6,430 nucleotides of DNA from an uncultured Collinsella sp. (GTDB lineage: Bacteria; Actinomycetota; Coriobacteriia; Coriobacteriales; Coriobacteriaceae), in contig UQWV01000086.1 of the NCBI GenBank assembly GCA_900544845.1, positions 1 to 6,430 of the forward strand, written 5' to 3'. Of the stretch, positions 1-4,926 are shown one piece after another. Position 1 is the stretch's first letter. The number at the start of each line of letters is the position of its first letter. The position numbers and the translations under genes are program-made. Under the pieces are notes generated by a model that was not told the DNA's origin, searched no databases, and worked only from the letters and a program-made list of their open reading frames with translations.

Positions 1-9
1 GTGACATGG

Positions 10-420
10 TTACGTTCCCATCCTTTCAAAGTCCAGTTTGTCCGCCATCTCCGTCTGCCTTGTAGGAAACAGATGGGCGTAGCGGTAGGTGATATCGATA
101 CTCTCATGCCCCACCCGGTCAGCGATTGCCAGGGCGGTGAAGCCCATATCAATCAGCAGGGAAATGTGTGAATGTCGGAGGTCGTGAATTCTGATCCGCT
201 TCACTCCCGCCGCTTTCGCACCTCTGTCCATTTCATGGTGGAGATAGTGCTTGCTGACAGGGAAAATCCGTTCATTTGCCCCGGTGCTGTAAAACATCTT
301 TAAGTAGTCCTCCATCTCTCCACAGAGGAATTTGGGCATCTTAATGACACGGTTGCTCTTTTTCGTCTTAGGAGTGGTAATCACGTCCTTGCCCTTGAGC
401 CGCTGATAGGATTTGCTGAT
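10..420 (-). pseudogene. Tyrosine recombinase (phage/ICE-type integrase), 3' fragment
   Basis: This is the C-terminal catalytic half of a site-specific tyrosine recombinase, about 136 recognisable residues. Seen: the stretch starting ISKSYQRLKGKDV, then the box-II motif HDLRH (catalytic His and Arg), then VGHESIDITYRYAHLFP with the conserved GH and the likely nucleophilic Tyr of YAHL. It ends in TAA. Missing: the arm-binding and core-binding N-terminal domains and the first catalytic Arg, which in this family lies before the ISKSYQR-like strand. The reading frame stays open to 483, but those extra residues are the antisense of the neighbouring regulator and resemble no integrase, so homology stops at about 420. 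The fragment is less GC-rich than the rest of the window and resembles integrases of Firmicutes conjugative elements or phages, which suggests transfer. It should be inactive. Whether its element continues to the left lies outside the window. Confidence 0.85.
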
Positions 421-424
421 GGAC
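415..424. other. Rearrangement junction between recombinase and regulator fragments
   Basis: Leftward on the minus strand, codons up to about 420 read as integrase (I-S-K-S-Y-Q-R). Rightward on the plus strand, codons from about 419-422 read as the regulator tail (M-D-K-P-E-L-L-E). Each gene lacks everything beyond this point, and composition shifts here from moderate GC to high GC. Recombinase-mediated integration normally leaves int intact beside its att site, so a break inside the catalytic domain argues for illegitimate recombination, a large deletion, or a chimeric contig. The exact breakpoint cannot be fixed to better than a few bases. Confidence 0.7.
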
Positions 425-712
425 AAGCCCGAGCTGCTCGAGTCCATCGCCGCAGCGCTCGGCGTGTCCGTCAACGCCCTCAAGGATTACGGCGTCGAGA
501 CCGCAGGCGACCTCATGTCGCTGCTCGTGCGGCTCGAAGACTCCTTCGGCATAGTTCCCTCAGCCGACGGTTCGGGCCTCTCCCTGAACCCCAAGGCGCC
601 GCACGCGCCCAAAGCCGCGATGGCGATCGAGTTGTGGGCAGAGAAGCGCGCACGGCTCGAGAACGGCGAGATCGACGCCGACGAGTACGAGGACTGGAAA
701 GCCTTGCTGTAA
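419..712 (+). pseudogene. XRE-type regulator, C-terminal remnant lacking most of the helix-turn-helix
   Basis: About 97 codons, ending in TAA. The first 20 or so residues (DKPELLESIAAALGVSVNAL) look like the last helix of an XRE/Cro-CI helix-turn-helix. They are followed by a tail with DYGVETAGDLM, a 'RLEDSFG' segment and an acidic end, EIDADEYEDWKALL. I recall this tail from Coriobacteriia XRE regulators, where it follows a complete HTH; here roughly the first 45 residues, including the recognition helix, are gone. An ATG at 419 and a TTG at 413 are in frame, and AGGA at 408-411 sits seven bases before the ATG, so the remnant could still be translated, but that ribosome site comes from integrase DNA. 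Without the HTH it should not bind DNA. A short standalone protein is possible but less likely. Confidence 0.68.
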
Positions 713-799
713 CGGCTCCCCGCATTTCGCAATCAACGCAACCGAATCAGGACGCCAGGCTAGGCGGTGAGCTCCGCTCGCTCCTGCGTAAGCTGAGTT

Positions 800-849
800 T
801 TTACTCCCCATTGCATGCAAAGGCATTTCAAGCGTAAATGGGGAGTAAA
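800..849. repeat. Perfect 13-bp inverted repeat built from two motif copies
   Basis: TTTACTCCCCATT at 800-812 is matched exactly by AATGGGGAGTAAA at 837-849, with a 24-bp spacer that contains part of the palindrome TTGCATGCAA (811-820). As RNA it could form a 13-bp stem. As DNA it would present two head-to-head half-sites about four helical turns apart centre to centre. No T-run follows on either strand, so it is not a canonical Rho-independent terminator. Confidence 0.85.
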
Positions 850-1017
850 TGACGCGGTGGCTTACATGGCGGCACACGGCAGTACACTGCGGCATTTCCC
901 CTGATTACTCCCGTTTTCATTGAGGCGGCGAGATTCTTTACTCCCCATTAACCACCTGGGGAAACGCCGTACGGAGACCGTAAAAACGCCCGTTGAGTTC
1001 GATTTGAGTTTCACGGG

Positions 1018-1047
1018 CCCCGAAACGGCCTCGTTTCGTTCTCGGGG
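1018..1047. repeat. GC-rich hairpin in the gene-poor region
   Basis: CGAAACG at 1021-1027 pairs with CGTTTCG at 1032-1038 across a four-base loop. CCC at 1018-1020 can extend the stem to the GGGG of 1044-1047 across a bulge. No U-tract follows on either strand, so a terminator role is not supported. It may be a structured remnant or chance GC-rich pairing. Confidence 0.4.
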
Positions 1048-1181
1048 ACAAAAATCGCGCGTCTACTCATTCGGGATAAATCTTTACTCCCGTTCCTCCG
1101 AATACCGCCCCGTGCCTTGTCGTCTTGAAATACGGGGAGTAAATCGCGAAATCGCAGGTGAAAGGGAGTAAAACGGCAAAG

Positions 1182-1214
1182 AAAAAGCCTCCGTCCCAAC
1201 GCGGGAACGGAGGC
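1182..1214 (-). terminator. Strong Rho-independent terminator, probably of guaA
   Basis: On the minus strand GCCTCCGT (from 1214) pairs with ACGGAGGC (ending at 1187) for eight base pairs. A further CCC/GGG pairing past a single bulged A closes a five-base loop. A TTTTTC tract follows at once (AAAAA at 1182-1186 on the plus strand). This is a classic intrinsic terminator for leftward transcription, and it lies about 115 bp past the guaA stop. Read rightward there is no T-run, so it should act on guaA only. Confidence 0.8.
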
Positions 1215-1302
1215 CAGATTACCGTATTTACTCACCGCCGTCGCTGGCGGCTTTGCCATGACTCTCGTACGAAACGAAACTCAGCAGCACAGTGCGGCAC
1301 TC

Positions 1303-1325
1303 AAAAATACAGGTCAGAACCCTGT
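1303..1325 (-). terminator. Weak terminator-like hairpin just after guaA
   Basis: Five bases past the guaA stop, the minus strand reads ACAGG, a seven-base loop, CCTGT, then A and five Ts (AAAAA at 1303-1307, plus strand). The five-pair stem is short for an efficient intrinsic terminator. It could act as a pause or a leaky first terminator ahead of the stronger one at 1182-1214. Confidence 0.4.
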
Positions 1326-1329
1326 CAGC

Positions 1330-2928
1330 CTACTCCCACTCGATGGTCGCGGGCGGCTTGGACGTGATGTCGTAGCACACGCGGTTGGCGCCGGGGACCT
1401 CGGCAACGATGCGGCCAGAGATGCGGGCCAGCACGTCGTAGGGCAGCTTGGCCCAGTCGGCGGTCATGGCATCGCTGGACTCGACGGCACGCAGGATGAT
1501 CGGGCGCTGGTAGGTGCGCTCGTCGCCCATAACGCCGACGGACTTAATGTCGGGCAGGACCGCGAAGTACTGCCAGCAGCTGTGCTCGGAGTTGCGCTCG
1601 CCGGTCTGCTCAAACAGACGCTGGTTGTAGGCGTCGAGCTCCTCGCGCACGATAGCGTCGGCGTTCTTGAGGATCTCGAGCTTCTCCTTGTCGACCGCAC
1701 CGATGATGCGGATGGCAAGACCCGGGCCCGGGAAGGGCTGGCGGAACACGATGTGACCCGGCAGGCCCAGTGCCAGACCAAGCGCGCGGACCTCGTCCTT
1801 AAAGAAGTGGTCGAGCGGCTCGATGAGGTCGAAGTGCACGCCCTCGGGGAACGGGATTAGGTTGTGATGGCTCTTGATGGTGGCCGTCTTGCCGCCCGTC
1901 TTGCGAGCGCCGGACTCGATGATGTCGGGGTAGATGGTGCCCTGAGCCAGGTACTTGACCGGCTTGCCATCGGTCTCGAGCTGCTGCGCCACGGCGAAGA
2001 ACTCTTTCCAGAACTGCGTACCGATGATGCGGCGCTTCTCCTCGGGCTCGGTCACACCGGCCAGAAGCTCGGCATAACGCTCCTCGGCGTGGACGTGGAT
2101 AAAGTCGACGTCAAACTGCTTGGTGAAGACCTCCTCCACCTGCTCAGGCTCGCCCTTGCGCAGCAGGCCGTGGTTGATGAACACGCAGGTCATCTGCTTG
2201 CCCACGGCGCGAGCGCCCAGCGCAGCCACGACGGAGGAGTCGACGCCACCGGACAGGGCCAGAATCACGCGGTCGTCGCCGACCTTCTCGCGGAACTCGG
2301 CCGTCATGGTCTCGACCAGGTTGTCCATGCTCCAGTTGGGCTCCAGGCCGCAGATCTCAAACAGGAAGTTGCTCAGCAGCTGCTGACCATACTCGGAGTG
2401 CTTGACCTCGGGGTGGAACTGCGTGGTGAAAATCTTGCGCTCGACGCACTCCATGGCGGCAACCGGGCACACGTCAGTGCTGGCGGTAACGGTAAAGCCC
2501 TCGGGCACCTCGGAAACGGCGTCGCGGTGGCTCATCCACACGGTCTGCTCCATGGGCGTGGAGTTAAAGAGCTTGGCGCCGGCCGTGCGCGTGATGGTGG
2601 CGCGGCCGTACTCGCCCACCTCGGAGTGGCCGACCTTGCCGCCGAGCGTCACGGCCGTGATCTGATGGCCGTAGCAGAAGCCCAGGACGGGAAGGCCCAG
2701 GTCAAAGATGGCGGGATCTATAGACGGAGCGTCCTCGGCATACACGGAAGCCGGACCGCCGGAAAGGATGAGCGCAGAGGCGTTCATCTCGCGAATCTCG
2801 TCGGCCGAGATGTCGCAGGGGACAATCTCGGAATACACGTTGAGGTCGCGGACGCGACGGGCAATGAGCTGACCGTACTGCGCACCAAAGTCGAGTACGA
2901 GGACCTTTGCGGAAGCCTTTTGATCCAT
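1330..2928 (-). CDS. guaA: GMP synthase (glutamine-hydrolysing)
   Basis: Makes GMP from XMP, ATP and glutamine, the last step of de novo guanine nucleotide synthesis, in the cytosol. The protein has 532 residues; E. coli GuaA has 525. The N-terminal class I glutamine amidotransferase domain (about 8-195) shows ILSGGPASVY, the nucleophile Cys85 in GFCYGHQ, and His172/Glu174 in TQFHPEV. The ATP-pyrophosphatase domain (about 205-395) has the P-loop SGGVDS at 226-231, then GTIYPDIIES and IKSHHN near 351-356. The C-terminal dimerisation domain carries RQPFPGPGLA (396-405) and ends in KPPATIEWE. The start is the ATG at 2928 because a strong AGAGGGGG lies just before it and the protein begins as the family does; a longer frame to 3054 adds 42 unconserved residues. 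It is divergent from ansA and followed by terminators, so probably monocistronic. All catalytic motifs are intact. Confidence 0.97.
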   Translation of the reverse strand: MDQKASAKVLVLDFGAQYGQLIARRVRDLNVYSEIVPCDISADEIREMNASALILSGGPASVYAEDAPSIDPAIFDLGLPVLGFCYGHQITAVTLGGKVGHSEVGEYGRATITRTAGAKLFNSTPMEQTVWMSHRDAVSEVPEGFTVTASTDVCPVAAMECVERKIFTTQFHPEVKHSEYGQQLLSNFLFEICGLEPNWSMDNLVETMTAEFREKVGDDRVILALSGGVDSSVVAALGARAVGKQMTCVFINHGLLRKGEPEQVEEVFTKQFDVDFIHVHAEERYAELLAGVTEPEEKRRIIGTQFWKEFFAVAQQLETDGKPVKYLAQGTIYPDIIESGARKTGGKTATIKSHHNLIPFPEGVHFDLIEPLDHFFKDEVRALGLALGLPGHIVFRQPFPGPGLAIRIIGAVDKEKLEILKNADAIVREELDAYNQRLFEQTGERNSEHSCWQYFAVLPDIKSVGVMGDERTYQRPIILRAVESSDAMTADWAKLPYDVLARISGRIVAEVPGANRVCYDITSKPPATIEWE

Positions 2929-2933
2929 GGTAT

Positions 2934-2941
2934 CCCCCTCT
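2934..2941 (-). promoter_or_regulatory. Strong ribosome-binding site fixing the guaA start
   Basis: The minus strand reads AGAGGGGG, five bases before the ATG at 2928. It decides the start against the in-frame upstream ATGs, which lack such a site. Confidence 0.8.
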
Positions 2942-3003
2942 TGTTGGCGGGGAGCCGGTGCCCACCCGCGTGAATGAACGAAAATAACCTCCATAGTGTA
3001 CAC

Positions 3004-3009
3004 GTTATA
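3004..3009 (-). promoter_or_regulatory. Candidate -10 element for guaA
   Basis: The minus strand reads TATAAC (five of six to consensus), about 75 bases before the start codon. No good -35 lies 16-18 bp upstream, so this is tentative. A leader starting here would include a GCGGG/CCCGC hairpin (2947-2969) next to the ribosome site. I see no recognisable purine riboswitch core in it. Confidence 0.3.
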
Positions 3010-3086
3010 TGGGGTTTCTCGTCCCTCGCAGCCATCAGCGCACGGCAAACGCACGACCTGGGCCCCTATTTGACGGCAATTGAAGT

Positions 3087-3106
3087 GTTACCAGACGTTA
3101 CAGATG
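3087..3106. repeat. Tandem near-repeat GTTACCAGAC / GTTACAGATG
   Basis: Two adjacent ten-base units sharing GTTAC and an AGA, one helical turn apart, just upstream of the ansA -35 candidate. The placement would suit an operator or activator site for ansA or guaA, but with only two short imperfect copies it could be chance. Confidence 0.3.
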
Positions 3107-3117
3107 ATGTAATACGT

Positions 3118-3145
3118 TTGAACATTGAACGCTCTGTGCCACAAT
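3118..3145 (+). promoter_or_regulatory. Candidate ansA promoter with extended -10
   Basis: TTGAAC at 3118-3123 as -35, a 16-bp spacer, then CACAAT at 3140-3145 as -10, with an extended-10 TG at 3137-3138. The predicted start near 3152 gives a leader of about 45 bases containing a CCGCC/GGCGG hairpin (3160-3174). A second TTGAAC at 3125-3130 is too close to that -10. The match is moderate. Confidence 0.42.
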
Positions 3146-3159
3146 ACTGCCGAACGACT

Positions 3160-3174
3160 CCGCCTCTGCGGCGG
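3160..3174 (+). other. Short hairpin in the ansA leader
   Basis: CCGCC (3160-3164) pairs with GGCGG (3170-3174) across a five-base loop, ending ten bases before the AGGA ribosome site at 3185-3188. An alternative pairing of TGCCG (3148-3152) with CGGCA (3172-3176) is mutually exclusive with it. It might modulate translation. No T-run follows, so it is not a terminator. Confidence 0.3.
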
Positions 3175-3196
3175 CAAATACGATAGGAATACCAGC

Positions 3197-4210
3197 ATGA
3201 AGCGCATCCTTCTCATCGCCACGGGCGGCACCATCGCATCGACCGAGGACGGCAACGGCCTCTCCCCCGCCCTGACCGGTGAGGAACTCGCCCAGAGCGT
3301 CCCCGAGATCTCGGGCCTCTGCGAGCTCGACGTCGTGCAGCCCATGAACATCGACAGCACCAATATGCGCCCGAGCGACTGGATGCGCATCCGCGATGTC
3401 ATCGTCGAAGGTTATTCCGACCACGACGGCTTCGTGATTCTGCACGGCACCGACACCATGAGCTACACCGCGGCGGCGCTTTCCTATCTGATTCAGGACA
3501 GCCCCAAGCCCATCGTGCTCACCGGCTCGCAAAAGCCCATGGGCAACCCCTTTACCGATGCCAAGCTCAACCTGTACCAGAGTCTGCTCTATGCACTCGA
3601 CGAGCATTCGCACGACGTCTCGATCGTGTTTGGCGGCGTCGCCATTGCTGGCACGCGCGCCCGCAAGCAGCGCACCATGAGCTTTAACGCGTTCATTAGC
3701 GTCAACTATCCGCCCATTGCCTACATCCGCAACGACCGCATTGTGCGCAACGGGCTTCACGGCACTCATCAGAATGAGAGCCCGGTGCGTTTCTACGACA
3801 GTATCGATCCGCGCGTATTTGTCCTTAAGCTGACGCCCGGCGTGAACCCGGGTATCCTGGACGCCCTAGCCGATAGCTACGATGCTGTAATTCTTGAGAC
3901 CTTTGGCATTGGCGGTATTCCCGAGTTTGGCGAGTCCGGCGATTCGTTCCAAGAGGCAATTTTCCGCTGGGTCGATTCGGGTCGCACCGTCGTTATGACC
4001 ACGCAGGTCCCCGAGGAGGGCCTTGACCTGGGTGTTTATGAGGTCGGCCGAGCTTACGCCGATCATCCGGGTATTTTGCGCGGCGACGATATGACCACCG
4101 AGACGCTCGTGGCCAAAACCATGTGGGCGCTCGGCCAGTCACGCGATGCCGCCGAGATCCAGCGCCTGTTCTACAGCCAAGTCAACCACGACCGTATCCC
4201 GATGGCGTAA
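3197..4210 (+). CDS. ansA: Type I (cytoplasmic) L-asparaginase
   Basis: Hydrolyses asparagine to aspartate and ammonia. It has 337 residues, matching the roughly 338 of E. coli AnsA, and no signal peptide, so it is the cytosolic type I rather than the periplasmic type II. Both signature motifs are intact: ATGGTIAS at 8-15 with the nucleophilic Thr12, and HGTDTMSYTAAAL at 83-95 with the Thr85-Asp86 pair. STN at 54-56 is the usual substrate-contact region, and Lys157 in GTRARKQR probably completes the Thr-Lys-Asp relay (inferred by alignment from memory). The ATG at 3197 is chosen because AGGA (3185-3188) precedes it and the protein then starts directly in the first beta strand (MKRILLIATGG); a frame from 3125 adds 24 unconserved residues. 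It is divergent from guaA and convergent with the XRE gene 22 bp downstream, with no clear terminator between. Some family members also accept glutamine; sequence alone does not settle that. Confidence 0.95.
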   Translation: MKRILLIATGGTIASTEDGNGLSPALTGEELAQSVPEISGLCELDVVQPMNIDSTNMRPSDWMRIRDVIVEGYSDHDGFVILHGTDTMSYTAAALSYLIQDSPKPIVLTGSQKPMGNPFTDAKLNLYQSLLYALDEHSHDVSIVFGGVAIAGTRARKQRTMSFNAFISVNYPPIAYIRNDRIVRNGLHGTHQNESPVRFYDSIDPRVFVLKLTPGVNPGILDALADSYDAVILETFGIGGIPEFGESGDSFQEAIFRWVDSGRTVVMTTQVPEEGLDLGVYEVGRAYADHPGILRGDDMTTETLVAKTMWALGQSRDAAEIQRLFYSQVNHDRIPMA

Positions 4211-4232
4211 TTCAGTTGTCGACGGGTATCCC

Positions 4233-4451
4233 CTATTCGATGCCCTCGAGAAGCTCTGACACCGTCATGCCGAGTGCGGGCGCGATCTTAAATAGAACCT
4301 TGAGCGTGAAATTTGCCGTCCCATCTTCGATTCGGTCGAGGTAGGGTCGGCTGATTCCTGTCGCCACACAAAAATCAACCTTGGAGATACCAAGGTCCCT
4401 GCGTGTCTCTTCGACCCGCCTGCCAAGAATCTGTTTCGCACGTTCGTCCAT
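4233..4451 (-). CDS. Small XRE-family helix-turn-helix regulator
   Basis: A complete single-domain regulator of 72 residues. The Cro/CI-type HTH runs from about 8 to 68: SKVDFCVATG (23-32) is the first helix-turn part, ISRPYLDRIEDG (33-44) the recognition helix, then TLKVLFKIAPALGMTVSELLEG closes the fold. There is no extra sensor or metal-binding domain. It is divergent from the 129-aa gene at 4528, and the perfect palindrome 4481-4504 lies 29 bp before its start, the usual arrangement for an autoregulatory repressor. The sequence before its ATG has no good Shine-Dalgarno (only a weak GGCTGC), so translation may be poor, fitting a low-abundance regulator. It is convergent with ansA. Antitoxins such as HigA and HipB share this fold, but a toxin partner is not evident. 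The regulator call is firm; its targets are inferred. Confidence 0.9.
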   Translation of the reverse strand: MDERAKQILGRRVEETRRDLGISKVDFCVATGISRPYLDRIEDGTANFTLKVLFKIAPALGMTVSELLEGIE

Positions 4452-4461
4452 GCAGCCGAGT

Positions 4462-4496
4462 TTGAAATGGAGCCGAACATAAACGTAAACTATAGT
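4462..4496 (+). promoter_or_regulatory. Candidate promoter for the 129-aa gene, inside the operator
   Basis: TTGAAA at 4462-4467 could serve as -35 with TAAACT at 4486-4491 as -10 (18-bp spacer). TATAGT at 4491-4496 is a better -10 but lacks a well-spaced -35. By symmetry TATAGT also reads on the minus strand at 4489-4494, toward the XRE gene. Either way, protein bound to the palindrome would cover the -10 of both genes. Confidence 0.4.
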
Positions 4497-4504
4497 TTAC
4501 GTTT
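4481..4504. promoter_or_regulatory. Perfect 24-bp palindrome, probable operator of the XRE regulator
   Basis: The half-site AAACGTAAACTA (4481-4492) is followed immediately by its exact reverse complement (4493-4504). It is centred between two divergent genes and contains the sequence TATAGT on both strands. Dimeric XRE proteins bind such dyads; the length and perfection of this one make chance unlikely. It has no spacer, so an RNA hairpin is less likely than a protein-binding role. That the XRE protein at 4233-4451 binds it is inferred from adjacency. Confidence 0.82.
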
Positions 4505-4527
4505 TGCCGAATACACAGGAGTTTTCT

Positions 4528-4917
4528 ATGTCGGGTTCTTCGGTCCGCATGTACCGAGCCACGCTTCGCACAAACAGCGCACCGCCCAAGCTCGTCGTCG
4601 TTGAAGCAGAAGCCCTTTCGCCCGATGAGCGCACGGCATTTGCATTGCTATCAAGTCGCGTCGCCGCCATTCTGGTCCCTTGCCCGGCGCAAGGTGAACT
4701 TGCCATCCAATGCCAAGCGCACAGCTGCTCGCTCAATCAGGCTGCCGTGATCGCAACCAGCCAACGCGGTCTGCCCCTTCTCCTGGAAGCCGGTATCGCA
4801 CTCGCCCTTCGCGGCGCCGGATACGAAAACGAGGCCGCCGCCGACATGGTCTTTAAACCACGATCGAGCGGCGGCCTCGCAGCAGCCATTGAATATGCGT
4901 GCAGGCTCGTTGCCTAA
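4528..4917 (+). CDS. Hypothetical protein, 129 aa, divergent from XRE regulator
   Basis: I do not recognise this protein. The ATG at 4528 follows AGGAG (4517-4521) by six bases, so it is very probably translated; an in-frame TTG at 4504 would lie within the operator and is unlikely. Seen: no signal peptide, no clear membrane helix and no zinc-finger spacing, though there are cysteines at 52, 62, 67 and 125. The residues suggest an alpha/beta fold: a strand KLVVVEA (21-27), a helix from SPDERTAFALLSSRV, a strand AAILVPC (46-52), a strand GELAIQC, then helix-rich sequence rich in Ala and Leu (71-98) and a final helix GGLAAAIEYACRLV. GC content and codons match the neighbours, so recent transfer is not indicated. 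It is convergent with the DUF1648 gene nine bases on, with no terminator visible. The shared palindrome suggests control by the XRE protein. Effector, enzyme or toxin roles are all unproven. Confidence 0.75.
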   Translation: MSGSSVRMYRATLRTNSAPPKLVVVEAEALSPDERTAFALLSSRVAAILVPCPAQGELAIQCQAHSCSLNQAAVIATSQRGLPLLLEAGIALALRGAGYENEAAADMVFKPRSSGGLAAAIEYACRLVA

Positions 4918-4926
4918 AAGGACAAG

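Larger units (their letters stand above)
800..1233. repeat. Dispersed TTTACTCCC motif cluster, both orientations
   Basis: Exact TTTACTCCC occurs on the plus strand at 800-808, 937-945 and 1083-1091. Its reverse complement GGGAGTAAA occurs at 841-849, 1135-1143 and 1164-1172. Degenerate copies are ATTACTCCC at 904-912 and TTTACTCAC at 1227-1235. Several copies extend to TTTACTCCCCATT (800-812, 937-949 and inverted 837-849) or TTTACTCCCGTT (1083-1094). Six exact copies of a 9-mer in about 600 bp is far above chance, which is roughly 0.005 expected counting both strands. Spacing is irregular and orientation mixed, so this is neither a CRISPR nor a simple tandem repeat. A set of binding sites for one DNA-binding protein is the simplest reading. 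The function is unknown to me. Confidence 0.85.
713..1329. other. 617-bp region without a credible gene, carrying a motif cluster
   Basis: Open frames here are short, lack convincing ribosome sites and resemble no protein I know. What the region does hold is a dispersed TTTACTCCC family, a perfect 10-bp palindrome TTGCATGCAA at 811-820, an 8-bp palindrome CCGTACGG at 967-974, a hairpin at 1021-1038, a small CCGCC/GGCGG hairpin at 1235-1250, and two candidate guaA terminators. Most of it lies beyond the strong terminator of guaA and downstream of the regulator remnant, so it is not an obvious promoter region for any gene in the window. It may be the remains of lost genes, an array of protein-binding sites, or a non-autonomous repeat element. 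Confidence 0.6.

Noticed and set aside
400..440. Attachment site (att) of the integrase element
   Set aside because: The break is inside the integrase catalytic domain, with no tRNA gene and no visible direct-repeat core, so it is not a site-specific integration boundary.
560..895. Minus-strand open frame over the regulator remnant and motif cluster start
   Set aside because: No recognisable protein and no ribosome site; it runs through the 13-bp inverted repeat and overlaps the regulator tail, which fits a known family better.
920..1171. Plus-strand open frame of 83 codons in the gene-poor region
   Set aside because: It spans several motif copies and a hairpin, has no good ribosome site, and its Arg/Ser-rich sequence resembles no protein.
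800..1235. CRISPR array
   Set aside because: The repeated unit is only 9-13 bp, occurs in both orientations and has irregular spacing, so it cannot be a CRISPR.
1258..1860. Plus-strand open frame of 200 codons across the guaA 3' end
   Set aside because: It is a shadow of guaA in the antisense frame, with low-complexity composition and no recognisable domain.
1864..2973. Long plus-strand open frame (369 codons) opposite guaA
   Set aside because: It is antisense to a fully conserved guaA, the residues are Ala/Gly/Leu/His-rich as expected for a GC-rich shadow frame, and there is no family resemblance or ribosome site.
2929..3030. Purine riboswitch in the guaA leader
   Set aside because: I could not find the conserved three-way-junction core or paired loop sequences; only a short GC hairpin is present.
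2929..3054. Longer N-terminus for GuaA (start at 3054)
   Set aside because: The 42 extra residues are not GuaA-like, and the ATG at 2928 has a strong ribosome site and a family-typical beginning.
3098..3769. Minus-strand open frame of 223 codons opposite ansA
   Set aside because: It is antisense to the conserved asparaginase, and its composition is typical of a shadow frame.
4233..4917. Classical toxin-antitoxin operon
   Set aside because: Toxin-antitoxin genes are usually co-directional and overlapping. These are divergent, and the 129-aa protein resembles no toxin I know. A regulator/target pair is the safer description.
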